Origin: Lachnospiraceae bacterium
GTDB lineage: Bacteria > Bacillota > Clostridia > Lachnospirales > Lachnospiraceae
Assembly (NCBI GenBank): GCA_017624495.1
Contig: JAGAMY010000024.1
Location: forward strand, 1-42,765
Direction of reading: 5' to 3'
DNA length: 42,765 bases
Part shown: positions 7,128-16,401 of the stretch, in pieces
How the letters are laid out: each line of letters begins with the position of its first letter
Numbering within the stretch: the stretch's first letter is position 1
Position numbers and translations under genes: made by a program
Notes under the pieces: generated by a model
The model's input: only the letters and a program-made list of their open reading frames with translations
Told to the model about the DNA's origin: nothing
Database searches by the model: none

Positions 7128-8141
7128 ATGACAATTCGTGAAAAAATCGAAAAAATGGAACAGGAAACATTGAGTCCATATGCAGCACTTAGTATTCATA
7201 CAAAAGGCAGGGATAGAGAAGAAACGCCCTGCGATATACGTCCGGTTTTTCAGCGGGACAGAGACAGGATTTTGCACTGTAAGGCATTTCGTAGATTGAA
7301 AAATAAGACACAGGTATTCTTGACACCAAAAGGGGATCATTACCGTACAAGGCTGTCACATACCTTAGAAGTATCCCAGAATGCCAGAACCATTGGTAAG
7401 GCACTGCGTTTAAACGAGGATTTAGTAGAAGCAATTGCTTTAGGTCATGATTTGGGTCATACACCCTTTGGTCATGCAGGAGAAAAAATACTGGATTCTC
7501 TATGTACAGATGGTTTTATGCATAATGTGCAAAGCGTACGAATTGTAGAAAAATTAGAGAAAAATGGCAGAGGACTGAATCTGACATGGGAAGTAAGAGA
7601 TGGGATTTTAAATCACAAAACCAGCCACATGCCATCGACGTTAGAAGGAAAAATTGTACGTCTTTCAGATAAAATTGCTTATATCAATCATGATATTGAC
7701 GATGCTATCCGGGCACATATTTTAGTGGAAGAGGATATTCCGAAAGAGCTTCGGAATACTTTAGGACATACCACAAGGGAACGTTTGAATATGTTGATAC
7801 ATAATATTATTACCAACAGCATTGATAAGGATGATATTTGTATGTCAAAGGAAGTTGAAGAGGCAATGTTTGACTTACGGCAGTTTATGTTTACCCATGT
7901 GTATAACAATCCCATTGCAAAGGGCGAAGAAGTCCGGGCGAAGGCATTGTTAGAGCAGTTGTTTTTCTATTATATGGAGCATATGGAAATGATTCCCGAA
8001 CGTTACCGTTTGATGATGGAAGCAGGAGAAAAACAAGACAGGGTTGTATGTGACTATATAGCAGGAATGACAGATCAGTATGCCATCAGCAAATTTGGGA
8101 AATACTTTATGCCACAGGCATGGCAGGTGGATGGGTATTAG
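7128..8141 (+). CDS. dgt: dGTPase-like HD-domain phosphohydrolase
   Basis: A 337-residue deoxynucleoside triphosphate triphosphohydrolase-like protein that would split dNTPs to nucleoside and triphosphate. The HD-domain metal ligands are visible: H78 in RTRLSHTLEV and H107-D108 in ALGHDLGHTPFGH, with a further conserved D in RLSDKIAYINHDIDD. The N-terminal RPVFQRDRDRILHCKAFRRLKNKTQVF is typical. A strong GGGGGAGG site precedes the ATG. It is 30 nt upstream of dnaG, an arrangement common in Clostridia, which suggests that dNTP control and replication priming are co-expressed with rpoD. Confidence 0.94.
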   Translation: MTIREKIEKMEQETLSPYAALSIHTKGRDREETPCDIRPVFQRDRDRILHCKAFRRLKNKTQVFLTPKGDHYRTRLSHTLEVSQNARTIGKALRLNEDLVEAIALGHDLGHTPFGHAGEKILDSLCTDGFMHNVQSVRIVEKLEKNGRGLNLTWEVRDGILNHKTSHMPSTLEGKIVRLSDKIAYINHDIDDAIRAHILVEEDIPKELRNTLGHTTRERLNMLIHNIITNSIDKDDICMSKEVEEAMFDLRQFMFTHVYNNPIAKGEEVRAKALLEQLFFYYMEHMEMIPERYRLMMEAGEKQDRVVCDYIAGMTDQYAISKFGKYFMPQAWQVDGY

Positions 8142-8171
8142 ATAAAAAGTTACAAAGAAGGAGGAAGCGGG

Positions 8172-9953
8172 TTGCCATTTTATTCGGACGATTTAGTAGA
8201 AGAAGTGCGGTCAAAAAATGACATTGTGGATGTCATATCCGGTTATGTAAGACTGCAGAAAAAAGGAAGCACATATTTTGGTTTATGTCCGTTTCATAAT
8301 GAAAAGACAGCTTCTTTTTCCGTAACACCGGGGAAACAGATGTATTACTGCTTCGGCTGTGGTGCAGGTGGAAATGTATTTACCTTTTTGATGGAATATG
8401 AGAATTTTTCCTTTACAGAAGCTATGCAGAGTCTCGCAGAGCGGGTAGGTGTAGAGCTCCCCGTACAGGAATATTCGCCACAGATGAAACAGGAGGCTGA
8501 CCGCAGACAGCGTCTGTTAGAAGTCAATAAAGAAGCGGGAAAATACTATTATATGCTTCTTAGAAGCGACCATGGGCAGCATGCCATGGAGTATTTTAAA
8601 AAGAGAGAATTGACCGATGAGACCATGCGCAGATTTGGGCTTGGCTATTCGGATAAATTTAGTGATGATTTGTACCGCTATTTGCGAAATAAAGGATATG
8701 AAGACGAACTTTTAAGGGACAGCGGACTGATATCTTTTGATGAGCGCAGGGGCGGACATGATAAATTCTGGAATCGTGCCATGTTTCCGATTATGGATGT
8801 GCACAGTAAAATCATAGGTTTTGGTGGAAGAGTCATGGGCGAGGGAGAGCCAAAATATTTAAACTCTCCGGAGACAAAGATTTTTGATAAAAGCCGGAAT
8901 CTCTATGGTTTGAATTTTGCCAGAACCTCAAGAAAATCCTACTTTTTGCTATGCGAGGGTTACATGGATGTGATTGCCTTGCATCAGGCAGGTTTTGATA
9001 ATGCAGTGGCATCTTTAGGCACATCACTTACCAGTGGACATGCCAGTCTGCTAAAACGCTATGCAAAGGAAGTTTATCTGACCTATGATAGTGATGGAGC
9101 CGGTGTAAAAGCAGCACTTAGGGCTATTCCGATATTAAAAGAAGTAGGGATTACCACAAAGATTATTAATATGCGGCCATATAAGGACCCGGATGAATTT
9201 ATTAAAGCGTTAGGGGCAAGTGCCTATCAGGAGCGGATTGAACAGGCTGAAAACAGTTTTATGTTTGAAATTCGCATTTTAGAACAGGATTTTGATATGA
9301 AAGATCCGGAGAGTAAGACCGCATTTTATAATGAAATCGCCAAACGGCTCTTAGGTTTTACCGAGGAGTTAGAGCGGGACAATTATATAGAAGCAGTTGC
9401 CGTAAAATACCAGATGGGATTTGAAAATCTGCGAAAATTAGTGCTTCATATGGGGACAAAAGGAGGAATTGCTGCCCCAAGAGCACAGTTAAAGTCCGGT
9501 ATTCATGAGAATAAGAAAAAAGAAGATGGCATGAAGCAGTCACAGAAGCTTCTGCTGACATGGCTCATTGAAGATACAAGACTTTTTGTTGTAATCAGCA
9601 GATATATTTCAGCGGCAGATTTTACAGAGGAGATTTACCGAAAAGTGGCAGAAATACTCTTTTCCCAGTATGAAAATACAGGAGCGGTAAATCCGGCACA
9701 GATTATCAGCATGTTTGAAAATGAAGAAGACCAAAGAGAAATTGCTTCTTTATTCAATGCCCATATCCGTAATATTGAAACAAAAGCAGATATGGAAAAA
9801 GCATTAAAAGAAACGGTTGTCCGTATAAAACAGAACAGCATCAGCCATCGTTCTGCAAACCTAGGACCTACCGATTTGGCAGGGCTGCAACAGCTTGTTG
9901 CCGACAAACGTCAGTTAGAACAATTAGAAAAACTGCATATTTCTATTGATTAA
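8172..9953 (+). CDS. dnaG: DNA primase
   Basis: A 593-residue replicative primase that makes RNA primers at the fork together with the DnaB helicase. The N-terminal CHC2 zinc finger has ligands C39, H42, C60 and C63. The core contains the RNA-polymerase basic motif and GRVMGEGEPKYLNSPET. The TOPRIM domain shows CEGYMDVIAL and TYDSDGAG for metal binding. A C-terminal helicase-binding region ends near residue 593. The start is TTG at 8172, about 7 nt after GGAGGAAG, and gives the canonical N-terminus MPFYSDDLVEEVRSKNDIVDV. It sits between dgt and rpoD in the macromolecular-synthesis operon. Confidence 0.97.
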   Translation: MPFYSDDLVEEVRSKNDIVDVISGYVRLQKKGSTYFGLCPFHNEKTASFSVTPGKQMYYCFGCGAGGNVFTFLMEYENFSFTEAMQSLAERVGVELPVQEYSPQMKQEADRRQRLLEVNKEAGKYYYMLLRSDHGQHAMEYFKKRELTDETMRRFGLGYSDKFSDDLYRYLRNKGYEDELLRDSGLISFDERRGGHDKFWNRAMFPIMDVHSKIIGFGGRVMGEGEPKYLNSPETKIFDKSRNLYGLNFARTSRKSYFLLCEGYMDVIALHQAGFDNAVASLGTSLTSGHASLLKRYAKEVYLTYDSDGAGVKAALRAIPILKEVGITTKIINMRPYKDPDEFIKALGASAYQERIEQAENSFMFEIRILEQDFDMKDPESKTAFYNEIAKRLLGFTEELERDNYIEAVAVKYQMGFENLRKLVLHMGTKGGIAAPRAQLKSGIHENKKKEDGMKQSQKLLLTWLIEDTRLFVVISRYISAADFTEEIYRKVAEILFSQYENTGAVNPAQIISMFENEEDQREIASLFNAHIRNIETKADMEKALKETVVRIKQNSISHRSANLGPTDLAGLQQLVADKRQLEQLEKLHISID

Positions 9954-9989
9954 GGACAAAATAGTAACGAACTATGAGAGGAAAAAAAG

Positions 9990-11147
9990 ATGGAAGAAAA
10001 GAAAAGTAAAGCAGCAAAAAAACAGAAACCGGATGTAGTATCCGAAGAAAGAATGGCAAGAGCCAATGCACTTTTAGAAAAAATAAAAGAGCTTGTTGAA
10101 ATTGGAAAAAAGAAAAAGAATACATTGGAATATCAGGAAATCAATGACTTTTTCCAGGGCATGAACTTAAATGCAGAGGAAATTGAGAAGATTTTAGATT
10201 ATTTAGAAGCGAATAATATTGATGTTCTGCGTATCAGTGATGATGATGATGATATTTTGATTGATGAAGATGATGATATCGAGGTAGAGAAAATTGACCT
10301 TTCTGTTCCTGATGGTGTCAGCATTGAAGACCCTGTCCGTATGTATTTAAAAGAAATTGGAAAAGTACCGCTTTTAAGTGCAGAGGAAGAAATCGAGCTG
10401 GCAAAACGTATGGAATTAGGCGATCAGGAGGCGAAAAAACGTCTTGCTGAAGCTAACCTTCGTCTGGTAGTTTCTATTGCAAAACGATATGTTGGTCGTG
10501 GTATGCTGTTCTTGGATTTGATTCAGGAAGGTAACTTAGGTCTTATCAAAGCGGTAGAAAAATTTGATTACCGCAAAGGTTATAAGTTTTCCACATATGC
10601 AACATGGTGGATTCGTCAGGCGATTACAAGAGCCATTGCGGATCAGGCAAGAACCATCCGTATTCCTGTACACATGGTAGAAACCATTAATAAGCTGATT
10701 CGTGTCAGCCGTCAGTTATTGCAGGAATTAGGTCGTGAACCGGCACCGGAAGAAATTGCAGCAGAAATGAATATGCCGGTGGATCGTGTGCGTGAAATCT
10801 TAAAAATTTCTCAGGAGCCTGTTTCTTTAGAAACACCAATCGGTGAAGAAGAAGACAGTCATTTAGGAGACTTTATTCAGGATGATAATGTACCTGTACC
10901 GGCAGAAGCAGCAGCATTTACCTTATTAAAGGAGCAGTTACAGGAAGTTTTAGGCACATTAACAGAAAGAGAACAAAAAGTATTGACATTACGTTTTGGT
11001 TTAGAGGATGGCCGTGCCCGTACTTTAGAGGAAGTAGGTAAGGAATTTAACGTTACCCGTGAACGTATCCGTCAGATTGAAGCAAAAGCTCTGCGCAAGC
11101 TGCGTCACCCAAGCAGAAGCCGCAAATTAAAGGATTATTTAGAGTAA
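9990..11147 (+). CDS. rpoD: RNA polymerase primary sigma factor (SigA/RpoD)
   Basis: A 385-residue housekeeping sigma factor. After a lysine-rich N-terminus comes sigma region 1.1, an acidic [13 protein letters not shown] stretch, region 1.2 ([16 protein letters not shown]), region 2 ([22 protein letters not shown] and [13 protein letters not shown], which melt and read the -10 box), region 3 and region 4 (TREEQKVL-like segment and [20 protein letters not shown], which reads the -35 box). Length fits primary sigma factors of Firmicutes. GAGAGG lies about 9 nt before the ATG, and the gene is 36 nt after dnaG. The many TTGACA-17-TATAAT promoters in this window fit this factor. Confidence 0.97.
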   Translation: MEEKKSKAAKKQKPDVVSEERMARANALLEKIKELVEIGKKKKNTLEYQEINDFFQGMNLNAEEIEKILDYLEANNIDVLRISDDDDDILIDEDDDIEVEKIDLSVPDGVSIEDPVRMYLKEIGKVPLLSAEEEIELAKRMELGDQEAKKRLAEANLRLVVSIAKRYVGRGMLFLDLIQEGNLGLIKAVEKFDYRKGYKFSTYATWWIRQAITRAIADQARTIRIPVHMVETINKLIRVSRQLLQELGREPAPEEIAAEMNMPVDRVREILKISQEPVSLETPIGEEEDSHLGDFIQDDNVPVPAEAAAFTLLKEQLQEVLGTLTEREQKVLTLRFGLEDGRARTLEEVGKEFNVTRERIRQIEAKALRKLRHPSRSRKLKDYLE

Positions 11148-11151
11148 GCGT

Positions 11152-11883
11152 ATGGTAAAGCTTTCTGACCGCTTGCAGCATTTAGCAGATATGGTATCGG
11201 AAAATACCGTGTTAGCAGATGTTGGAACGGATCATGGATATATTCCGATTTATCTTTTGCAAAGTAAAAAGATAAAAAAGGCATATGCCATGGACATTGG
11301 CAAAGGTCCCCTGCAAAGGGCAAAAGAGCATATCGAGGAATGTGGTTTGGGTGACTACATAGAAACTCGTTTGTCAGATGGAGTGGCGGCACTTTCTTTG
11401 GATGAAGCAGACACCATTCTGATTGCCGGAATGGGCGGTGGTCTGGTACTGCATATTTTGACAGAAGGTGAAAGTGTTGTTGCGGCAGCAGACGAATTGA
11501 TTTTACAGCCACAGTCTGAAATAGAGCGGGTGAGGGAATATCTTTATCAGAAAGGATATGTCATAGACAAAGAAGACATGGTCTGTGAGGATGGAAAATA
11601 TTATCCGATGATGCATGTGGATATGAGAAAAAACATGCAAAGAGAGTTTTCCTATTCTAAGGAAGAATGGCAGGTCATATATCGTTATGGAGAACATCTT
11701 TTACGGGAAAAGCATACGGTGCTGCATCAATATCTGCTCTATCGTTTAGAGCAGTATGAGCAGATTGCTGCCGGACTGGAAAAACAGCAGAATACAGAAA
11801 AAATTGCAGCCCGTAAGACAGAAGTAGAAAAGGAAATTGCCTGTATAAATGCTGCTCTCTCTTATTGGAAGGAGCAGCAATAG
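11152..11883 (+). CDS. trmK: tRNA (adenine(22)-N(1))-methyltransferase
   Basis: A 243-residue class I SAM-dependent methyltransferase of the TrmK family, which methylates A22 in the D-loop of certain tRNAs. Motif I is LADVGTDHGYIPIYL (about residues 20-34), the SAM-acid segment is AYAMDIGKGPLQRA, and IAGMGGGLVLHIL is the family hallmark. The C-terminal half is a helical, Glu-rich coiled-coil arm. It starts only 4 nt after rpoD and precedes the Nif3-family gene, a gene pair conserved in many Firmicutes downstream of rpoD, so it probably belongs to the same transcript. Confidence 0.93.
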   Translation: MVKLSDRLQHLADMVSENTVLADVGTDHGYIPIYLLQSKKIKKAYAMDIGKGPLQRAKEHIEECGLGDYIETRLSDGVAALSLDEADTILIAGMGGGLVLHILTEGESVVAAADELILQPQSEIERVREYLYQKGYVIDKEDMVCEDGKYYPMMHVDMRKNMQREFSYSKEEWQVIYRYGEHLLREKHTVLHQYLLYRLEQYEQIAAGLEKQQNTEKIAARKTEVEKEIACINAALSYWKEQQ

Positions 11884-11914
11884 GGCGTTTTTGCAGCAGA
11901 AAGGATGGATGTGA

Positions 11915-12697
11915 GTGAACGGTAGAGAACTTATACAGATATTAGAAGAACAGTCACCTGTATCCTGTGCCTGTGACTGGGATAATGTAGGGCTTTTAGT
12001 AGGCAGTCCTGATAAAGAGGTAAAAAAGATTTACATTGCATTAGATGCTACAGATGAAGCCATTGAAGAAGCCGTAATGGTACAGGCGGATATGCTTTTG
12101 ACACATCATCCGATGATTTTTAAAGGGATGAAACGTGTGACATCCGAGGATTTTATTGGAAGAAGAATCATAAAACTGATTCAAAAGGATATGATGTATT
12201 ATGCCATGCATACCAATTTTGATGTCATGGGGATGGCAGATTTAGCGGCAGCAAGACTTGGACTGGAAGAAAGTACAGTTTTGGATGTGACCTGTATGGT
12301 AGAAGATAAGCCGGAAGGCATTGGCAGAGTTGGAAATCTGCTTACACCGATGTCCTTACAGCGTTGTGCAAAATTTACAGAAGCAGTGTTTTCCTTAGAA
12401 CAGGTGAAGGTGTTTGGTGCACCGGATAAAGTTGTAAAAAAAGTAGCGGTTTCACCCGGTTCCGGTAAAAGTGAAATAAAAAATGCTATTTTAGCAGGTG
12501 CAGATGTATTGATTACCGGAGATATTGACCATCATGATGGAATTGATGCGGTGGCACAGGGGCTTTGTATCATAGATGCCGGACATTATGGTTTAGAACA
12601 TATTTTTGTGGATTATATGAAGGAGTATCTGAAAAAGCATTGTGAAGATGTGGAGATATTTACACAGAAACTGACTTTTCCATTCTGGGTCGTATAA
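11915..12697 (+). CDS. Nif3-like dinuclear metal-centre hexameric protein
   Basis: A 260-residue Nif3/YbgI (YqfO) family protein. Members form a hexameric toroid with a two-metal site per subunit. Metal ligands are visible in LLTHHPMIFKG (His pair), AMHTNFDVMGMAD and DAGHYGLEHIF. The N-terminal CACDWDNVGLLVGSPDKEV is diagnostic. The start is GTG at 11915, about 8 nt after AAAGGATG. The biochemical role is unsettled; association with GTP cyclohydrolase-like or hydrolase activity has been proposed for the family. Placement directly after trmK repeats a common Firmicute gene order. Confidence 0.92.
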   Translation: MNGRELIQILEEQSPVSCACDWDNVGLLVGSPDKEVKKIYIALDATDEAIEEAVMVQADMLLTHHPMIFKGMKRVTSEDFIGRRIIKLIQKDMMYYAMHTNFDVMGMADLAAARLGLEESTVLDVTCMVEDKPEGIGRVGNLLTPMSLQRCAKFTEAVFSLEQVKVFGAPDKVVKKVAVSPGSGKSEIKNAILAGADVLITGDIDHHDGIDAVAQGLCIIDAGHYGLEHIFVDYMKEYLKKHCEDVEIFTQKLTFPFWVV

Positions 12698-12709
12698 GGA
12701 GGTTTTTAC

Positions 12710-14371
12710 ATGGGAGAAGAAAAAATTATTTTAACAATCAATGGCGAGAAAAAAAGCTATAAAAAAGGCATAACCTGCATGGAAATTGCAGAAGAATACC
12801 AGAAAAGCTGTAAAGATGATATTTTATTGTTATCGGTAAACAATCGTCTGTGCGAATTACATAAAACCCTTACAAAAGATGGTGAAGTGTCATTCGTAAC
12901 AGCGTTAGACAATGCCGGTAAAAAAGCATACCGCAGAAGTGTGACACTTTTAATGCAGAAAGCCTTATATAATCTTTTGGGTAAGGAAAAATCAAATGTC
13001 CGTATTATGCACTGTATCAGTCAGGCATATTATTGTGAGCTTGTCAATTATGGAAAACCGGATGATGCTCTGCTTGCGCAGGTGAAAGAAGAAATGCAGC
13101 GCATGGTGGAGGAAAAACTGCCGATTAAAAAGACAAGTATGAGTGTTGATGAGGCGATTGAGCTTTTCAAAACACTTGGCATGACAGATAAGGAGCGGTT
13201 ATTTAAGTATCGCAGAAGCTCCGGTGTAAATGTCTATTCTCTGGATAATTATATGGACTATTTTTATGGATATATGGTTGCACACACAGGGTATTTAAAA
13301 TATTTCGATTTAAAACTCTATGATGATGGATTTGTATTGATGTTCCCTAGTCATAATACAAAGGAAGTGGCAGCATTTACACCATCCGTAAAACATTTTG
13401 ATACCTTAAGCTGTTCAAGAGAATGGAGTCAGACCTTAGGTGTTGGTACAATCGGAGAATTAAACGATGCCATTGCGAATGGCAGAATGAATGACATTAT
13501 TATGGTACAGGAAGCACTGATGGAGCAGAGAATTGCCCAGATGGCACACCAGATTGCAAATGCAAAGGATTGCAAATTTGTCATGATAGCTGGTCCGTCT
13601 TCCTCGGGAAAGACCACATTTTCACACCGCCTGTCCATACAGCTTTCTACTTTAGGACTGCATCCGTATCCATTGGCATTAGACGATTATTACCAGAACA
13701 GGGATAAGTGTCCAAGGGATGAAAATGGAAATTATGATTTTGAATGTTTAGAAGCATTAGATGTAGAATTATTTAATAAGGATATGCTTGCACTTTTAAA
13801 TGGTGAGACCATTGATATGCCGACATTCAATTTTTCCACCGGAAGAAGAGAATACAAAGGGAAAAAGTTAAAGTTAAATGAAGGCGATATACTGGTAATT
13901 GAGGGAATTCATGGTTTAAATGATAAATTGTCCTATACATTACCGACAGAGAGTAAATTTAAGATTTTTATCAGTGCATTGACACAGGTAAATGTGGATG
14001 AGCATAATTACCTTTCGACTACAGACGGAAGACTTCTCCGTCGTATTGTAAGAGATGCAAGGACAAGAAATACCACGGCGCAGGAAACAATTGCTATGTG
14101 GAAATCCGTTAGAAATGGGGAGGAAAAGTATATTTTCCCATTCCAGGATAGTGCAAATATTATGTTTAACTCAGGTTTGGTCTATGAACTGGCTGTATTA
14201 AAGACATATGCAGAACCGTTGCTGTTTGGTATAGATAAAAATGCACCGGAATATATGGAAGCGAAGAGATTGTTGAAATTTTTAGATTATTTTCTTCCTG
14301 TTCCGGCGGATAAGATTGCACCGAATTCGATTTTAAGAGAATTTATTGGCGGAAGTCTTTTCCATGCGTAA
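12710..14371 (+). CDS. Nucleoside kinase with TGS-like N-terminus (uridine kinase family)
   Basis: A 553-residue protein. Residues 1-80 resemble a TGS/ubiquitin-like domain, residues 80-270 a threonyl-tRNA-synthetase-like second domain, and residues 285-553 a P-loop kinase of the uridine kinase/phosphoribulokinase type. The Walker A is GPSSSGKT (residues 295-302), followed by YPLALDDYYQNRD, the ILVIEGIHGLND Walker B and RRIVRDARTRNTTA lid. This fusion is common in Firmicutes; the usual prediction is nucleoside (uridine-like) phosphorylation, but the true substrate is not known. AAGGAGG lies about 7 nt before the ATG. It ends just before the rnpB promoter. Confidence 0.88.
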   Translation: MGEEKIILTINGEKKSYKKGITCMEIAEEYQKSCKDDILLLSVNNRLCELHKTLTKDGEVSFVTALDNAGKKAYRRSVTLLMQKALYNLLGKEKSNVRIMHCISQAYYCELVNYGKPDDALLAQVKEEMQRMVEEKLPIKKTSMSVDEAIELFKTLGMTDKERLFKYRRSSGVNVYSLDNYMDYFYGYMVAHTGYLKYFDLKLYDDGFVLMFPSHNTKEVAAFTPSVKHFDTLSCSREWSQTLGVGTIGELNDAIANGRMNDIIMVQEALMEQRIAQMAHQIANAKDCKFVMIAGPSSSGKTTFSHRLSIQLSTLGLHPYPLALDDYYQNRDKCPRDENGNYDFECLEALDVELFNKDMLALLNGETIDMPTFNFSTGRREYKGKKLKLNEGDILVIEGIHGLNDKLSYTLPTESKFKIFISALTQVNVDEHNYLSTTDGRLLRRIVRDARTRNTTAQETIAMWKSVRNGEEKYIFPFQDSANIMFNSGLVYELAVLKTYAEPLLFGIDKNAPEYMEAKRLLKFLDYFLPVPADKIAPNSILREFIGGSLFHA

Positions 14372-14375
14372 ATTT

Positions 14376-14386
14376 TGTGGTATACT
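14376..14386 (+). promoter_or_regulatory. Extended -10 promoter of rnpB
   Basis: TGTGGTATACT gives TATACT (14381-14386) with an extended TGG before it; the -35 (TTTTCC at 14358) is poor. The start point would lie near 14393, about 80 nt before the RNase P RNA core. Confidence 0.6.
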
Positions 14387-14406
14387 AGGTAAATGAGGTT
14401 TTGAAT

Positions 14407-14465
14407 GTTCAGCGTAGTAGGCCACAGACCGCACCTTTGCGGTGCTAGATGCCACTGCTCTGAAC
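14407..14465 (+). ncRNA. Unexplained 59-nt structured element just before rnpB
   Basis: Three stacked helices can be drawn: GTTCAG/CTGAAC, then GTAGT-(A)-GGC with GCC-ACTGC (one bulge, one G-T pair), an internal loop with CACAG opposite GCTAGAT, and ACCGCA/TGCGGT capped by a short loop. It lies between the rnpB promoter and the P1 helix. It is not part of the RNase P core as I know it, and I do not recognise it as a riboswitch. Confidence 0.5.
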
Positions 14466-14473
14466 TGGTAAAC

Positions 14474-14815
14474 TAAGTAGGGTAAATGATCGCGGCTGCA
14501 GAGCCGAAAGGCTGCAGGTGAGGAAAGTCCGGGCTTCATAGGGCAGGATGCCGGATAACGTCCGGTGGAGGCGACTCCAAGGATAGTGCAACAGAAATAT
14601 ACCGCCAGATTTTTCTGGTAAGGGTGGAAGGGCAGTGTAAGAGACTACCGACTTGCTGGTAACAGTGAGGGCATATGTAAACCCCATCCGAAGCAAGACC
14701 GAATAAAAGCGTTGACGTGGCCCGCCAGCTTTAGGTAGGTTGCTTGAGATAACTGGTAACAGTTATCCTAGATAGATGATCATTCACGACATAACCCGGC
14801 TTATCGCCCTGCTTA
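14474..14815 (+). ncRNA. rnpB: RNase P RNA, bacterial type A-like
   Basis: The catalytic RNA that trims 5' leaders from pre-tRNAs. P1 pairs AAGTAGGG (14475-14482) with CCCTGCTT (14807-14814). Conserved core segments are readable in order: GAGGAAAGTCCGGGC (P4 5' strand), ACAGAAATATACCGCC, GTAAGGGTGGAAGGGCAGTGTAAGAG read in parts, ACTGGTAACAGT-type arms, GTAAACCCCATCCG, GCAAGACCGAATA, and AACCCGGCTTAT (P4 3' strand). Length of about 340 nt fits. The ends are set by P1 pairing and could shift by a few bases. A strong terminator follows 18 nt later. Confidence 0.95.
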
Positions 14816-14832
14816 TATTTATAAAATAATAG

Positions 14833-14874
14833 AACACTCCATTTTCTTCGAAATGAGAAAATGGAGTGTTTTTT
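14833..14874 (+). terminator. Terminator of rnpB
   Basis: ACACTCCATTTTCT pairs with AGAAAATGGAGTGT around a short loop, followed by six T. It overlaps an ATG at 14861, which shows that the spoVAD frame should not start there. Confidence 0.92.
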
Positions 14875-14929
14875 GTATAAATTAAAAAAAATCACAAATA
14901 CTAACTCCAAAAATAATAGGAGCAGTAAA

Positions 14930-15958
14930 ATGTCAGGAAAAGAAACATATTATATAGGTGAACAAAGCCTGATTTTTCCAAAAGATGTTTATATCACCTC
15001 AAGTGCCTGTGTAGTAGGCAAAAAAGAAGGTGAAGGACCTTTAGGACGGGCATTTGACATGATTTGTGATGATGATAAATTTGGTGCCGATACATGGGAA
15101 ATGGCAGAAAGCACCATGCAAAAAGAAGCGCTGGCCCTTGCCATGGGCAAAGCCAAACTCGAACCGGAGGATATACGCTATCTTTTTGCCGGAGATTTAT
15201 TAGGACAAAACATCGCTACGTCCTTTGGGGTAATGAATTATGAAATTCCCTTATTTGGCTTGTACGGTGCCTGTTCTACAGCCGGGGAATCTTTATCCTT
15301 GGCAGCTATGTGTGTGGGAGCCGGTTATGCTCCCAAAGTGGCAGCCCTTACCTCAAGCCACTTTGCCAGTGCGGAGAAACAGTTTCGTTATCCCTTGGAG
15401 TATGCCAATCAAAGACCTGTATCAGCTACCTGGACGGTTACAGGAAGTGGAGCCTTTATATTGTCCGACAAGAAAAGTAAGGTACGAATTGCAGGAATCA
15501 CCACAGGAAAAATCGTTGACATGGGAATAAAAGATTCCATGAATATGGGGGCTGCAATGGCACCGGCGGCTGTTGATTTAATTGCCAGAAATTTAGAAGA
15601 TTTTAAACGGACACCGGAGGATTACGACAAAATTGTTACCGGAGATTTAGGGTATATCGGGCAGGAAATTATTATAGATTTACTAAAAAAACAAAAAATT
15701 GATATTTCCCGTATACATGAAGATTGTGGAATTAAAATCTATGATAAGGAAAAACAGGGAACCGGTTCTGGCGGCTCCGGCTGTGGATGTTCTGCCGTAA
15801 CACTTTGTGCTCACTATCTGCCAATGTTAGAAGAAGGTACATTGAAACGTATACTTTTTGTACCAACGGGAGCATTATTGTCTACGGTCAGCTTTAATGA
15901 AGGACAAAATGTACCGGGTATTGCTCATGGAATCGTATTAGAACATGTGGAGGAATAA
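14930..15958 (+). CDS. spoVAD: Stage V sporulation protein AD
   Basis: A 342-residue SpoVAD, a soluble thiolase-fold protein that binds dipicolinic acid and helps the SpoVA channel load Ca-DPA into the spore and release it at germination. The order of segments is typical: SLIFPKDVYITSSACVVGKKEGEGPLG, DDKFGADTWEMAES, LFGLYGACSTAGESL, ATWTVTGSGAFILS, and the glycine/cysteine-rich GTGSGGSGCGCSAVTLCAHYLP. The frame is open from 14861, but that lies inside the rnpB terminator; the ATG at 14930 has TAGGAGC about 8 nt upstream and gives the expected N-terminus MSGKETYYIGEQSL. SpoVAE follows after one base. Confidence 0.95.
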   Translation: MSGKETYYIGEQSLIFPKDVYITSSACVVGKKEGEGPLGRAFDMICDDDKFGADTWEMAESTMQKEALALAMGKAKLEPEDIRYLFAGDLLGQNIATSFGVMNYEIPLFGLYGACSTAGESLSLAAMCVGAGYAPKVAALTSSHFASAEKQFRYPLEYANQRPVSATWTVTGSGAFILSDKKSKVRIAGITTGKIVDMGIKDSMNMGAAMAPAAVDLIARNLEDFKRTPEDYDKIVTGDLGYIGQEIIIDLLKKQKIDISRIHEDCGIKIYDKEKQGTGSGGSGCGCSAVTLCAHYLPMLEEGTLKRILFVPTGALLSTVSFNEGQNVPGIAHGIVLEHVEE

Positions 15959-15959
15959 A

Positions 15960-16316
15960 ATGGAATTTTTAAATGCATTCTGGGTAGGCGGTTTAATCTG
16001 TGCCCTGACCCAGATATTAATGGAAAAAACAAAAATGTTACCGGGCAGAATTATGGTAACGCTTGTATGTACGGGAGCTGTTTTGGGTGCTTTAAACATC
16101 TATCAGCCAATCATTGACTATGCAGGCGCCGGTGCATCTGTGCCGTTGCTTGGATTTGGAAATACCCTTTGGAAAGGTGTAAAAGAAGCTGTGGAGACAG
16201 AAGGATTTTTGGGCATATTTTTAGGTGGTTTTAAAGCCAGTGCAGCCGGCATTTGTGCAGCCCTGGTATTTGGATATATTGCCAGCCTGATTTTTGAACC
16301 AAAAATGAAATCCTAA
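15960..16316 (+). CDS. spoVAE: Stage V sporulation protein AE
   Basis: A 118-residue SpoVAE membrane protein, part of the SpoVA channel for dipicolinic acid. Three to four hydrophobic helices are visible, with MEFLNAFWVGGLICALTQI at the start, PGRIMVTLVCTGAVLG, and a C-terminal GIFLGGFKASAAGICAALVFGYIASLIF. The ATG at 15960 begins one base after the spoVAD stop and uses GGAGG at 15948-15952, inside spoVAD; the in-frame upstream ATG at 15945 is before that site and is rejected. The usual upstream partner spoVAC is not in this window. Confidence 0.92.
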   Translation: MEFLNAFWVGGLICALTQILMEKTKMLPGRIMVTLVCTGAVLGALNIYQPIIDYAGAGASVPLLGFGNTLWKGVKEAVETEGFLGIFLGGFKASAAGICAALVFGYIASLIFEPKMKS

Positions 16317-16361
16317 TGTATAGAAAAGTAAAAATGACACAGAATATATATGAAATACCAA

Positions 16362-16376
16362 GTGTGAAATTCACAC
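16362..16376. promoter_or_regulatory. Operator-like palindrome before the lipoprotein gene
   Basis: GTGTGAA and TTCACAC are perfect inverted arms around one A, 26 nt before the lipoprotein start. It may be a repressor site; no regulator lies nearby and no clear promoter boxes surround it. Confidence 0.35.
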
Positions 16377-16401
16377 AATAGGAAAGGAGGACTCATTTTC
16401 T

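Noticed and set aside
14861-14929. Longer N-terminus of SpoVAD from the ATG at 14861
   Set aside because: That ATG lies in the rnpB terminator stem; the ATG at 14930 has a ribosome binding site and the family's usual N-terminus.
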